Below are positions 22,093 through 34,222 of a stretch of 52,528 bases of DNA, piece by piece; within the stretch, counting starts at the first letter, position 1, and each line of letters starts with the position of its first letter. Origin of the DNA: Phytophthora quininea (taxonomy: Eukaryota; Oomycota; Peronosporomycetes; Peronosporales; Peronosporaceae); NCBI GenBank assembly GCA_011947345.1, contig JAAVTG010000184.1:1-52528 (forward strand). The letters run 5' to 3'. The notes under the pieces are model-generated. The model searched no databases. It saw nothing but the letters and a program-made list of their open reading frames with translations, and was not told the origin of the DNA. The position numbers and the translations under genes are program-made.

Positions 22093-22429
22093 CTTCCATG
22101 TCTACTCAGCGGCGACGGCGCTTACGCTGCGGGCTGGGTCGACGATCCTGGACGCGACGTTGCTCGCAAAGGCTTGGTGGGACGGCCGCTCTATTCCTCC
22201 AGTCGTCGGACCATTCTGGAAACTTGTCTTCGAGCGGCTATCCCTCATAACAGGACACAAGTGTTTCCTGCGATGGTAAACGCGGAGTCAGCAGCAAGAA
22301 CGCTCCGAAACTCCCACAAAAACGTACCTGAGTTCGCCGTTCGAGCCGCCTGGACAGAACCATTTGGAGTACTTTCGTGGCTTGATACGAAAGACAGCGC
22401 AGACTTTGCAGGGACGTGCCGTTCATTTT

Positions 22430-24500
22430 TTTCTCCTTTTCTTTCTTACCAGTTCATGCCGTGCATTGACTAACGCCATGTCGACAAGTCCCAGAAACTG
22501 TGACCGGTAGTACTTCCGCAGTTTGTAGGCCAGTTGAACACTATATCTCTGCATCAAGAGCTGGTCGTGAACATCCATACCTCCCATCCAGCGTTAGTAG
22601 TCCCTGACCTGTCTTGGCGCAGGAAAAATTTCTTTGGTGCGGTCGACTCTGCGCACTGCAATAGCACCTAACATATTTTGGTTAGTTCATGTCAAAACCA
22701 ACATTAGAGCCAGCATACTTCACTTGCACACTGGCCCAAGCAAGTGACTGCCTCCCGTTGCCAACATGTGCACCGGGTTGTTGTCCATCCACACCACCGC
22801 TGTCATTTGAGGGAACTTCTTGCTTGCAGCGATCTTCACGGTGCCTCGTGGCGGCTCGGCCGCTTGTTACTGCGAATCTTCTTGGCAGTGATGACATTAC
22901 CAGCGTAACCAGATCTGTTTGTCACGATAGTTTCCACAACGTCGACGGTGTAAGAGCTCCAGCGCCAGCACGATTGAGGTGTAGAACCGATTTGTGACGA
23001 CAATGCGTAAGGGGCTGTTGGAGACGGCGGCAGAAGCACGTTCATGACCGCTGCAGCGCCAGTAGAATTATCAGCTGGAACTGGAGTGGACATATTGGTC
23101 TTGGCACTCACGCACAATTGATCCTTGATGGTAAATATGTTGGAAATTCAGTTGCGATATTAGTACAATCCAACATAAGCAACTCTGCCAAAAACAAATG
23201 AACAGCGAGCTTCTGCTCGCCGCACAAAACATACCTCATGCAGTAGGTAGAGAAAAAGATGGTCCTCCATTTGTGGGGCTTCTTCGGTAGATATTGTCGC
23301 GTGCAGTTGTTTCGTGATCGAGTAGGAACTATGGATTCGTCAAATGCAATGACCGGGCCGTCAGTGTACCTACGTCCAAAGGTCTTCTGCGACGCTGTTA
23401 CGACGCTTTGGACCTTCCACCCCGGTCGATTTGGGCTCTTGGAGACCTGTTGTCGGTGAAATGGAGATTTTGTACGGCATGGTTGAAGCGGTGGTGAGGC
23501 AACCGCGGTCCAAAGGTGCCTTGCGAAACGGTGACTCGTTGAGAGCGTGACCAGTGTGCTGCAAGGCCGCGCCGTTGTGGTGCCAGCGTCCTAGCAATCA
23601 GCAAGCCGATCACCCGAAGCAGTTCCCACGATTCAACTCCGGGAATAGCACGTAGGCGCTTTTGAATTTTCTTCAGTGGCTCACATCTTCTCGGTTCGTG
23701 AGGCGTTGCTTTCGCTGGATTTCGCGCGCTCGCTTGCCGTTAATCTGCATGCGATAGATGTTTGTTTCTTTTTCTATCTTTCGCCACAGTTGTGTGGGGA
23801 GAGAGTCGAAGAACAAAGCGAGCGGGTCTTCTATAACGTGAGGAACACTTGCACTTAGGCCATACGGTCCAACATAAAGCCCGGTATAAGTTGGACTCGG
23901 TCCGAATTTGGTTGTGTCTATCCAACATAGCATCACCATGATAAAACCAACGTTAGAACAAGAAAACATCGTCGTTCTGGATGGTCTCGCCATACTCCCA
24001 GCCCAAATGCCGCATTTCCGTCATCACTTTCTTGTTGCTTGCAGTTCGGAGAAAGCTGCTGAACGGCAGCTCCTCTGCCGCGCTTCCTTCTTCTTCTGAT
24101 TGACAGATGAGCTCCTAATCGTCTGTATTCTCCGACTCCGTGTCCTCACAAGAACCTTCATCGCTCTCAGAATCGAGCTCAGTATCCAGCGTCGCGTCGC
24201 GATTCTTCACACAACAGAGATCTTCTTCTTCGTCAGGTACTGCAACATCATTCTCTACAGGCAAAACGTCTACTCACTCCCGTCGTCAGTGGTGCCACCA
24301 TCACTGCCAATACCACAATCGCTTTCGTCATCACTCTTACTGGATCCATTTCGTCGGCACTTCCGCTTTCCAGAGCTACGGGACAGATCCCATGGCAGTG
24401 ATGCTTCTCCCGACGTTGGATTGGCCCTGCCGACATATTAGAGACACTGCGAAAACCCGAAAACGAAAGATACACCCCATATGTTGGCAGAGCCAACATA
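22430..24500 (-). pseudogene. piggyBac-like (DDE_Tnp_1_7) transposase relic
   Basis: Read on the minus strand from about 24500: a degenerate acidic N-terminal region; DPLALFFDSLPTQLWRKIEK with ETNIYRMQINGKRAREI (about 23850-23720); ELLRVIGLLIARTLAPQRRG (about 23620-23570) and NLHFTDNRSPRAQIDR (about 23470-23420); a poorly preserved middle; then AVVWMDNNPVHMLATGGS (about 22790-22740); and finally WMGGMDVHDQLLMQRYSVQL with LRKYYRSQFLGLVDMALVNA (about 22590-22480). These are the typical blocks of piggyBac-related transposases. Several frames and stops are broken. The relic is interrupted near 23136-23177 by a small TATGTTGGA...TCCAACATA structure. No TTAA-flanked termini were identified. Confidence 0.7.
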
Positions 24501-24505
24501 TGGGG
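24475..24505. repeat. Perfect 13-bp hairpin palindrome
   Basis: CCCCATATGTTGG, a five-base loop CAGAG, and CCAACATATGGGG form a perfect inverted repeat just outside the piggyBac-like relic. The inner TGTTGG...CCAACA resembles the ends of copia LTRs or of a small inverted-repeat element, so it may be an excision footprint or the end of an element. Confidence 0.8.
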
Positions 24506-25090
24506 CTTGAATAGTTAACTTCAAGTTTATGTGATAGCGCAAACCAGTTTAATTGTCATGGGTAGCCTGAATCGATAGAGCTCACGAAGATCTTTCAAAT
24601 GCACGATTTAACTCAAAACTCGTGCCAGTAGAGATGTAACATTTCGTTTTGTGTTGCGACCAGCTTGCTTTTGAAGAGGTCTTCCAGGAAAACAAGGAAC
24701 GTGTGTTGGGTGTTGGGTCGCACATTATCTTTGTTATTGACGAAATTTGGTATTACCACGTTAATATTCGTTAGTATTGTTAACAGCATGGTGTTGCACT
24801 GTGTACCGTGAAAAATTTGGGCGCTTGTGAATCAATGTTGAAGTTTGTCAGCCAAGAGCTGCTGCTGCTCGCTCCGTCATTCTTAACTTACCTCGCTCCA
24901 AACAGGCAGCAACTCAGCAGACGCGTGGGATCTCGACGCGATACCACCGCCACAAAACGAGGTGTTGGTCCATTACATTATCACTGTTCCGAGGAAAGCG
25001 ACGCCCAAGAAGCAACACCTGGACGTGTTGTGCTAGTATAGCGGCCGAGAGTGCTATAACGCTCAGCCAAAAAGAACCTGGTCAATCATA
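24506..25090. other. No supported gene (AT-rich spacer before hAT relic)
   Basis: No convincing reading frame. The part near 24745-24785 (ATTACCACGTTAATATTCGT) resembles, in inverted orientation, the AT-rich stretch near 27030-27060 beyond the hAT relic. These could be degraded subterminal repeats of that element, but the match is loose. Confidence 0.3.
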
Positions 25091-26850
25091 TTGCTGGTTG
25101 TGTTTTGGAGCCCTGATTCAGCGCGAAGGAAGTGTCAGCGTCAACCGGATGAGTACGACATAAAAAGGGCCCGGTTTCCCAATCAGCGACGAGGTCGACG
25201 GGACGACCCGGGAAAAATCTCGAAGCGCATGAGTTTCATTCGCTCCTGCTGCATAAGAACCAATTACGCGAGAGGGAAAAAGCAATTCCACCGCGAAATT
25301 CCTGCAATATTCTGCTTAACGACCTTTCCGTTTTGCGTTATCGTGAATCCACATTTTCAGCACATTTTGACCAAGTATCACCCAGAAATGATTTTGCCAT
25401 TGTACCATCATTTGTTCAAGATGCTTTTGGAACGCGCAGGAAAAATAGGGTGTTATTGAAGAGCTGCATGACGGAGATAATTTTGCTGTTGTTAGCGACG
25501 GGATTGGTGGTCAAACCCAAACAACAAGAGTATCGTCAACTTCATGGTGACGTCGCAGTTTATAGGGTCCGTGTTTTGGTCATATGTACCAACTCGCGAT
25601 GACAGGCACACCCGTGAGTACATGGCCTCCGCCCTTATCAAGGTTATTTGAGAGGTCGGAGGTGTTGTACGGGGCAAAGTGTGCGCTGTGGCTACCGACA
25701 ACGCGTCGAATATGATGCAATCTTGGGGGCTGGTTACGAAAGAGCTGTCAGCGGTGACCTGCAATGGTGTTCAGCACACACCTTAAACTTACTACTTAGG
25801 GGCTTGTTCTCTATCCATGGCTTAGAAGATGTTCACGCAAAAGCGGTGGACATAGCAAAATCCATACGAAAGCGACCAGCACTTCTTTATCGCTTTCGCG
25901 AGCAGCAGCGGCATCGAATGAACGACCATCGTCACCAGCGCCTTCGATTCCTGACTATCCCGGTATCAACTCGATGGTACTCAAAGCCTACTTGCATTTC
26001 GAGTGTAGTCTCGAACGAAAGCGTCTTGCTGGGGCTGCTTGCTGACGGCAGTCTCATGGAGCGCTGCAAGGACGCTGTTGTGAAGCAAAAACGTGTGAAA
26101 GCAACTCTCGCAGATGGACATTTCTGGATGAAAGGAAGCCGCTTGTATTGCGTCTAACATACCCCATAATTGATGCTTTGCGCTGTTTGGAGAAGGATAG
26201 ATGCTGCTTGTCGACGTTATACCATTATTTTCGGGGTTTGCATCACTGATGTATACTACCAGCATACAAATGGAATGATTCCTGCCATTCTCGACGAAAT
26301 ACGGGTTTTCATCCACTTCCGATGGTCCGAAGTCAAGCGCGAATCAACACTAGCAGCGTTTTTCTAGACCCGACAAAGCTAATCGCTGATTTGGAACTCG
26401 GAGACCTAAGGAATGCCGTAAGTAGCTGTGTACAGCCGGCCGAGCGCGTTGGGTTTAAATCAAGAATCACCGCAAACAAATTTCGCAGAGCCATCTCCAA
26501 CTTCGTCCGAAAACGCGCGGGTGAAAGGCTGATAACCTTAACAAAAATGCCAAGGACACCTTAATGGATTGGTGGATGTATGAAGACAAGCTTTTGAAAG
26601 ACAAGAGGTTCCTTCACAGGTACAGCAATTTGCCACACGAGTATTCCGCATTCTGATGTTCCCCGCTGCTAGCGAGCGCCCGTGGAGTATTCAATCATTC
26701 GTCCACAACAAACACCGTAATCGTCTGAAAACAGATCGTGTTGAGAACCTCGCCTATGTCGACTCAAATTCTGAGAACAAGCATCCGTCAGCGAAATTCA
26801 CTACTTGGATGGTGACTCAATTCCATTGCACTGCTGAGAGCCATGGATAA
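25090..26850 (+). pseudogene. hAT-type transposase relic
   Basis: The plus-strand translation, with several frame changes, contains a degraded stretch with FAVVSDGIGG (about 25480), AVATDNASNMMQSWGLV (about 25685-25735, catalytic Asp region), CSAHTLNLLL (about 25770-25800), an alpha-helical segment with DIAKSIRKRPALLYRFREQQ, RFLTIPVSTRWYS (about 25945-25985), FLDPTKL (about 26363) and a C-terminal dimerisation-type block ending FPAASERPWSIQSFVHNKHR (about 26660-26720). This is the classic hAT order. Stop codons and frame shifts, for example near 25640, 26155 and 26560, make it inactive. The N-terminal BED-type zinc finger was not clearly seen. Confidence 0.7.
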
Positions 26851-29800
26851 CTCGTCACAGACCTGCTCACCACGCTGACACAGCGCAGCTAAGGAACTGA
26901 TACGTTAGCAACGGGGCGATGTGGGGCTTCTCCTCACCAGACGTCTCGCTCTGAAATATTCGCAATAAATGCGTAATTATTGTTGTACCCGCGTTATTAT
27001 CAAACGTTAATAGCTAATACAGTATATTTGGGTATTAACGATATTCACGTTAATACCGTTGGTAGACAATAACGCTAGTCGAGAGCTGCTTTCGATGTGG
27101 ATCCGTTTGAGGCGAATATGAGTAAGTTCGTGGACGACGTAGAGACTGACGGGTACGCTGCTTCGATCACAATGAAGTGCCCAGTGACGGCGAGGTCCTC
27201 GTATGTAATGTAATGTGTTGACGTTATCGCGTTGCCATTTATGCCTGCGCTAGTCTCAGCTTATCTAGTTATAGTATAGAGTGGTGTCCGCATACGTCAG
27301 GTCATGCTAAAATTTTCTAAATTAGAAACGGCTTAGACGTTTTTAGAAACAAATAATATGCATTTAGAAACTTCGGAAGTCGGGGTTAAACTCAGCATGC
27401 ATGTTTTATATATATGTTTAATCATACAATTTTCAAGTATATTTTTTGACCACAATAGGTTTAAGACTGGAGCTGGCAACTCACATCTTCCATATTCAAC
27501 GGCACCATTCTTCCCTGTATAAGCATGTTCAAAGACAAGCGATATAATGCTTTCTTTTGTCAGCCAAAATCCATTAGTCGTTGTGCCCAAGTAACTGACC
27601 TTCAGATACGATTGAGGCTGACACACAGGATTCAGGCTGACACATGATTAAATGAAAATATACACTACGAAGATGGGATCGCACTAAGGCAACGTATGAC
27701 AAGTTCTCAGGCAGTTCCGTGAAGTCGGGGTGGAATTCCACGACGGACGAAATCGAGTTGATTCGTCGAGATATGGTTAGTGTACATGTATATACCCGTG
27801 TGCGTAGACAGTCCGCATAGAACATTGCAGTACACGTGGTTGCAGGGTAGGATCCTGTGGCTGGTCCGGCTTGACATTTTTACGGCAGACGAAACACATT
27901 GGCCGCGGTAGACGAGCTACGACATCGGCCATCGTCGTAGAAGCCGCTGCGTGGCGAGCGACAGTCGAAGGTGAGTGTGAGTGGAGCCGTCGATGTGGTA
28001 GACAAGGCGGCGGTCGGGACGACCGCGCTAACCATTTCCACCTCGCTGCAATTGGAGCCTTCATCAACTTCAATATCGAAGTTGCCCACCACGTCTTCCA
28101 CTCCCTCGTCAGGACCCTCCGACGAGGATGGATACTCCAACTCTTCCGTTGAGAGAACGCCCTGTCAGCACTCTTGATTGAGTTGCAAACACCTTGTCTG
28201 TTGTACCAGCAACGTAAGGCGGATAAGACAGAAAACTACGCTTCTTCGGATCCCCTGCGCGACCCTTGACCGACCCTGTCCGCTTACTGGTATGATTGAA
28301 TTTTGTCGTCGCAACGTATGACAACGCATCCGGAGATTGCACCGCACTTGTCTCGGTCCGGCATGTGTGGGCGGAATCCAATCAGTACAGCATGGTATAC
28401 GAGGGGATTCATATATAAAACATCACCTGTTCTCTGGAAAAGGACTCATGATCGCGGGTGCATCAGCATCCGAATAATCGAGTTGTGCTTGTATCCAATC
28501 TTGAAATTCGTTGAGCTTTTTGTGTGTCAAAAAACACCCACACTTTAAAACAGTGAGGCACGCACGGCAGTATATAGGAAATAACACGCCCATGGTTCAT
28601 GTGAATCGGTGTTTCTTATTTCCTCTCTGCAGCCATGTTTCTTCGGCGTACATGAAAGCTTCGTTGTCAGGCAAATAAGTTTGGGGTAGTACCTTGAAAC
28701 TCAACATTTACCTGGTCTGGAAGACCAGCCAAATCATCAGAGCGCGAGGCACCTACGCTACTCGCAGTGTAGTCGACAATAGATGGAACCGCAAGAAGCT
28801 GTGGTAAATGGTCGGGGTTTCTGGTAGTTCTCGCTCCTATTCGCATCCTATGATGTCGTTCACTGCATCTTGGAACACCAACGCAGGAGCTTCTCTGTCT
28901 ACTGCGAATTGCCAAGAAAATCCTTGCTCCTTCGCGGCATATCGGTCTCGCCCACGACGTAGCTTAGGTATGATATCGCGGACGCGACAGGTTGTACTCC
29001 CAAAATCACCAATAATGCACAAAGCTTCTAATTCATCCAAAAACCATCCATGTTTACCACTTAATATTTCCAACAGCAGCGCGGGCACTCCAACGCCCTA
29101 CACCGCCAAACAAAAAATGAAACGAGTGGTGGCTGGTGGGCGCTCGGGGGCGCCTTGCGCCTCGAGACCATCTGCCTACAGCCAAACAAGTTGAGCTCGT
29201 TCGGCGGCGTCTTTAATTTCGCGCTGACGTCGGGCCAAGTTTGTTCCTAGGCGCCGCTCTTCAGGACATCTGGCGCGAAATGGCCCTCGCGCTGCGACGT
29301 TCGTGTGGCAAAGATTGTACCGCACCTGCTGAGCGGTGGGGGTGACGTATGCGCACGGATATGTTGTCTGGCTGGCTAAAAGTACACAAATACCTAGCGT
29401 GTCAGGACGATTAGTTACTGTAATAGCAGTGTAAATGGTAAGTAATTACATAAATGGTGCAGTTTCCAAAATGATCCATCATGAATTGTGTTTATCGTCG
29501 TTGTTTCAGTGTTGATTGTTGTTGTTTGCATGTTAAAAGACCCTCTGAACTTAGCTGGCTTTTATAACGCATAGCTGATCATTTTTGTTATAGTGAACGT
29601 GGGGAGAAAAGACAAAGAAGTAGAAAATGTGCTGGGAAGCCGGTAAAGGCAGTCGTAATGAATTTTAGGTAGAGACTACGATTGGTGCAAACGAGTCGTG
29701 CTTTAGGTAAACTTATGATATAAGTCTGCTCGTCCCGACTCTACAGCCTCTTTGGGACGAGCCAGCTTTCCTGCTGACCTGATTCCATATGGGCATATGG

Positions 29801-31100
29801 GACCGTTCGCGTCTTCGAGTCTTGTCAGTGCTTAAGTTGTTTCCGCCTACACTCGACAAGTTTTCGCGCGAAGGTGAGTTTCTTTCTTTGCAATATCCAA
29901 CAGCAGTGGCAACATGGGTAAAGAGGCCGGGGTCAATAGCCAGGCACCATAGCCCAGCAGTGTGATCTCCTGCATGGCCTCTTTTCCCGTGTTTGCTCAA
30001 GCTATTGTTGCAACCATTTAGACTCACCAACACTAGTGTTTGTATGATCTATCGGTCCGTGTGCTAGAAATGTCCATGCAGCTCCGCCACCGCATTGTCG
30101 TCCAAACTCAGGACACCTACATTAACGAATATTCACTGTGCGGCTTGTTCTCGGTGAACAATACCCTGCAAGTACGGTCTTTTAACACACAAGCTGACAC
30201 GACGAAAGTGCTGAGGGCGCTCCCATCAGGCCATGGTGGCCATGAGGCAGGGGCGTTCTCGACGCTCGCCGTGCATTCGGGTATGCAGCAGCACAGAAAG
30301 CAGCTGCTGTAGCTCAACCAGACCTTTGATTGCGGTCACACCAAGCGTATTCGTCGGATTATGTCGTGTCGTAAGTCCTTCATCATCATTGTTAGACAAC
30401 GACCCCAGCAGCAGCATGATACCTGGTGGGCGAATGGAATGTATTCAGAAAAATGTCCTGCAGATACAGCGCAATTGCAGGACAATTTGCAGGATATATT
30501 CATTTCAGTTTACGAGGACGACTATCCTAGTTAGTACAGCAACGTACTTGTTTCTAGTACAGTTTATCTGCGGCGTTTTCCTGGTTTAAAAGTTCTGTAC
30601 TCGTTCGGAATGGCCACTGTGACCTGCTGTGCGTGTGCGCGCAGGAGGGGGTCGTTGGTGCATCGCAACATCATCCCACTGCTTCCTCTTTCACATTGGC
30701 CACAAAGACCAATAGCCTATGATGCTGACCAAACTCAACTTTCACCCGGCTATTGTAGCTTCTTCCGGATTATTGGTTCTGTTCTGCGTGTCGGTTTCAT
30801 TGGTAACGAACGAATTAACATTTCGCAGTGTTGGAGGAAACGTTTTCATCCAGGTTCGGGTGAAATACTGTCAGAATGAAACCCAAAGTCTAACGCTGCC
30901 GGTATTGTCAATTTGTGACATCACAAGCGGGATTCCCTTTCGCTCAATTTCGGCTATCGGGATCACTAGCCTTGACGGACGTGTTGAGCCGGCACGCGTA
31001 GGTCAATAATTTTTCGTCGGAGGGCCTGTTTCCAATGAAACAGGCAGCAGATTATCGGGGTGCCATCAAATTGATCTCAGGCCGCGTTCATGAGAGCACT
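26851..31100. other. Long stretch without a recognisable gene
   Basis: About 4.2 kb with only short, unrecognised frames. Protein-like but unassigned minus-strand stretches occur at 27777-28152 (an acidic block EYPSSSEGPDEGVEDVVGNF followed by a basic block), 28109-28381, and 28837-29088 (RDIIPKLRRGRDRYAAKEQG). The part 26950-27470 is AT-rich. At 27608 and 27627 the 11-mer AGGCTGACACA is repeated. The mixture suggests layered transposon remains too decayed to classify by eye. Confidence 0.35.
30472..30497 (+). repeat. Copy of the TTTGCAGGA repeat
   Basis: Two TGCAGGA units lie close together here. A closely similar 26-27-base stretch occurs at 33473-33498, so this is a dispersed repeat within the island. 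Confidence 0.55.
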
Positions 31101-31114
31101 CTCAAAATCGCACG

Positions 31115-31881
31115 TCACGCTCTTGGGGGCATCTCCATTTTGCCTAAGACCCGAACCCAATGGAAGACGTGCCAATAGGTCCATTCGTCTTTGTTCTCGA
31201 CGAGAACATACAGCACCGGAATGTAGACGACAAACGACGAGTCGTAGCCCATAATGATGATGGTTTGTTTGAACGGGTGTGGAGTAATCTGAAAAGTACC
31301 ATCAACGGAGAGTGACACGCCGGGGTGCAGAAGAAGGTGAAACAAATCGGGATGCCCCAATCCGATGATGCGCTGTATCTTCCCCTTATTGTTGTAGAAA
31401 AGGTTAAACTACACGATCGACCGCGGATCGGTCTCAGAGACAGTGCAAACTTTCTCGCTTTTAATGGCTCGATAAATGTCCCTTCCGTACGCCTGCTTGC
31501 GCGCGTACGTGATGACATGGATTGCTTCATCTCTGGACATGATGTTGACGGCCGGTAGGGGTGCTAGTCGTGAAGTCGCCGCGAAATCTTTTCCCACAGC
31601 CGCCCTGGAAGGATGTTGAGCGAGTTAATCGCCTCCTCCTTCAGAATGTCACGCATGTCTTCAGTGCAATCACGCGCAGTTGTAGCCGAGGCGGATGCAC
31701 ACGAGTTTTGGCCTGTCTCGTGGACTGTGGCTTCTTTGTCTTCGACATGCTTCACTATCAGTTTTCCTTTGCATTTTGTCGACCAGAACGTCGAACACTG
31801 AAAGTACACAGTGTAGTTGTGCTCCTATTTTGTGCGCCTGGTGTTCTGCAAGTATTTGAAACCGTTGTAGAACATCGTTGA
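31115..31881 (-). pseudogene. MULE-type transposase relic
   Basis: Minus-strand segments read, from about 31810: an N-terminal piece with CKGKLIVKHVEDKEATVHET (possibly FLYWCH-like) and then DCTEDMRDILKEEAINSLNI; next ADVNIMSRDEA-like and YARKQAYGRDIYRAIKSEKV; then the MULE core LGHPDLFHLLLHPGVSLSVD, GTFQITPHPFKQTIIIMGYD and PVLYVLVENKDEWTYWHVFH. The DGTF and PxxY...K...Y pattern is characteristic of Mutator-like DDE transposases, where the D of DGTF is catalytic. Frame changes near 31570 and 31410 and the absence of the C-terminal half indicate a relic. The borders were not found. Confidence 0.65.
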
Positions 31882-32094
31882 CGAGGATGCAGTTGTATGT
31901 AACTCAGGTAGGCTTTTAGTCAGAATTAGAAAGTGATTGGAATTGCGCCTATGAGGCATTGTGGGACAGAGTCAGCTATGCGAAGACCAAGTGCAGTGGC
32001 CAGTTATAGAAAAACCAAATCAATCATTCAAGCTCAAAGTCTAGGTAGTCCAGCTATAAGCGACGTCATTGCTGTAGGTACGACTCTAGGCTAG

Positions 32095-32900
32095 GAGGTG
32101 CTACCTGGAAGTACGAACTAATCTGATTATTCTTGTAGTAGCAGCAGTAGCAGTTCGACAGTAGGATGCTAACAGCAACGTACTTGCCAACTGAACTAAG
32201 TCGAACTCGTAGAGACTTCTTAAAGTCAATACACGCCCACAGTGCTTTAACAGCCTTATGTACCGAGCTCATTTCCGCGTTAAGCAACTTCTCATAACGT
32301 GATTGGCCCGCCTTCTTGGAGCCCGAGACAATAAACTTGCGTACACCGTACGCTGGGTCTTCGTAGATAACGTAACCATCGAAAATATCTCTGTGAGCAC
32401 TCATGTACTCGAGAAGCTTGCCTTCGTACAGCATGGTACGTTCGTGACGGCGGCCTTCAATTGGTCCCCAGAAGTGAATGCCTAGGCTTTCTGGTGTGAC
32501 AACAGCTTGATAATTCAGGCAATGCACTCGCTTATGCCCGGAGTACACCTGTCGCTGCAAGTTCTCCCCGGTGCCAGGTCTAGAGGATTGATGACACACT
32601 GCGTTCTTGGATGCCACCTATGAAACCAAAGGTGTTCCACATCGGCCCACCCTTGGTGCGAACAGCAGCAGCATAGAGATGAATTCGTTCACAAACTCGG
32701 GGAGATCGAAACGACGGCAGAGCCCCATCACGCCACTCGCATCAAAACGAAAAAGCAGCTTGCTGTTCGCGTTGAATTGCTCCATTACGCAAAACCGCAA
32801 GTTTGGTATGATAGGTCGCTCTGGCTACAGGGCGTTGAGCAGCAGCACACTCTGGATGTCTTCTTCGTTGGTGTCATGGTAAATGAGCAGAAGGAGAAGC
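32095..32900 (-). pseudogene. Second PIF/Harbinger-type transposase relic
   Basis: On the minus strand: ALQPERPIIPNLRFCVMEQF and FRFDASGVMGLCRRFDLPEF (32870-32690), then after a break QVYSGHKRVHCLNYQAVV, HFWGPIEGRRHERTML, FDGYVIYEDPAYGVRKFIVS and a C-terminal helix up to about 32095. These match the copy at 18467-19465 block by block but are clearly different in sequence, so the two are separate old insertions. The segment with the first catalytic Asp (GFIDGT in the other copy) is lost between 32690 and 32570, and no Myb-like partner is seen nearby. Confidence 0.7.
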
Positions 32901-32999
32901 TCCTATATTTGTGTTGCTTCTGCTGGCCAGTCAATGTTGCTGTAGAGCTTGGCGATGCAGTACGTTCGAGCCTCGACAACCGACACTACTCCGCTCCAC

Positions 33000-33440
33000 A
33001 GCAAGTCCAGTGAGCAAACCACCAGCATCCACAGGCGCACGAGTAGTCACAGGAATATATACGGCTAATTACGGGCGTCGGGGGCATCACTGACTAAATA
33101 TCCGCGGCAGTGTAGCGCCGAGAGTCATTCAGCATGCATCGTTCTACTCATGTCGATGCACGCGCTCTTCTCTTCGAAAAGGATTAAATTGGTGAGAGAG
33201 TCTCCTCCGATGGTGTCATGGCCTCTCATAGCGCAGGGTTTGACATCGGTGGAGTCCGTCACAGGAGTCGCAGTTGCAGCGGAGGAAGTAACGCCGAGCG
33301 CGCGTCCTCGGAACTTTGCGGCTGTAGGAAAATTTTGCTGTGATTATTGCACCGCCATGGATAACCCACATATTAAATTTCATTCCGAATTTGTTTGCCC
33401 GACAAATGTCTGAAGACTTCCGATAAATAGTCATTCTTCA
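33000..33440. other. No supported gene
   Basis: Overlapping frames on both strands of 70-87 codons (33150-33413 plus; 33216-33434 minus) are not recognisable and overlap each other. I see no domain, promoter or repeat that would support either. Confidence 0.3.
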
Positions 33441-33500
33441 TTTGCAGGATGTTTTGCAGGATTCTTTCCGATCAATTTGCAGGACATTTTGCAGGATATT
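33441..33500 (+). repeat. Short tandem array of TTTGCAGGA units
   Basis: Four imperfect copies of TTTGCAGGA(T/C) lie within about 60 bases (starting near 33441, 33452, 33475 and 33487), with a related GCGCAGGGTATTTT just after. The last two units match the stretch at 30472-30497. Confidence 0.65.
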
Positions 33501-33823
33501 TTCTACTAAAAGCGCAGGGTATTTTCTTGATTGGAGGAATTTTTCTGTATTCATTAATCTAGCTCTACCTGATACTGTATCGCCCAGGCCTGGGTTTGGG
33601 ACCGATTCGTTGTTATCGATTACATCACCCATTTTACATTTTCTAACACAATAGAACATTTATCCTTGTTTTTCGAGGTTGCAAGTGATATCTATTCAAT
33701 CTAGGACATTCCTCGACTTGAGTAGACTCTTGGGGACAGTCTGATATTTAGGTATTTTAATATCTCTGGGTTCAAATTTAAATAAAATTGGTTTCACTAG
33801 TTAACTTTGGATAATTGTTTTGG

Positions 33824-34222
33824 TCAATATATTCGTTTATTTTTACTGATTGGACTATATTCCTTTTTGGCTGATACAAGTCTTTTTATGTGTAAGTTAA
33901 TGGTATGGAAAATGCTTCTCGTAATTGCATAAAAATTGGTTTTGTTAGCGGTTTTGTGAATGTGTCTGTTATCATATCTTTTGTGTTGTAGTATTGAAAA
34001 ACTAAATCCTTCGTGTACAGAATGATAACGAATGCCGATGTATTCCGATCTATCATGTAACTCTGGATTATACGATTGTATCATGTAACTTTGGTTATTT
34101 TCATAGACTGTAATTGCATGTGGGGTTTTATGATCCAGCTCGTTATGGAGGAGGTTTAGGCAGATAACTTGTTGCATGAAGTGACATAACGCAATGTATT
34201 CTGCTTCTGTTGTGGATAGCAC
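33824..34222 (-). pseudogene. Ty1/copia RNase H domain fragment
   Basis: The minus-strand frame starts LSTTEAEYIALCHFMQQVIC and contains ENNQSYMIQSYNPELHDRSE and IGIRYHSVHEG. This is the conserved end of copia polyproteins: the STxEAEY block, the DNQS-like block (here ENNQS) and the RxxHIDxRxH-like block. The C-terminal tail extends through degraded sequence to 33824. The RT domain expected just upstream (higher coordinates) is missing in this orientation. Confidence 0.75.

Noticed and set aside
24475..24515. Helitron 3' end (hairpin followed by CTRR)
   Set aside because: The hairpin is present but no CTRR follows within the expected distance (GCTTGAATAG instead), and no Rep/helicase coding sequence is seen.
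29713..30033. 106-codon minus-strand frame
   Set aside because: No recognisable domain, charged but irregular composition, and no initiator or splice signals; probably chance.
30719..31009. 96-codon plus-strand frame with a hydrophobic start resembling a signal peptide
   Set aside because: The hydrophobic start is suggestive, but the rest has no domain or cysteine pattern and lies between transposon relics; evidence is insufficient.
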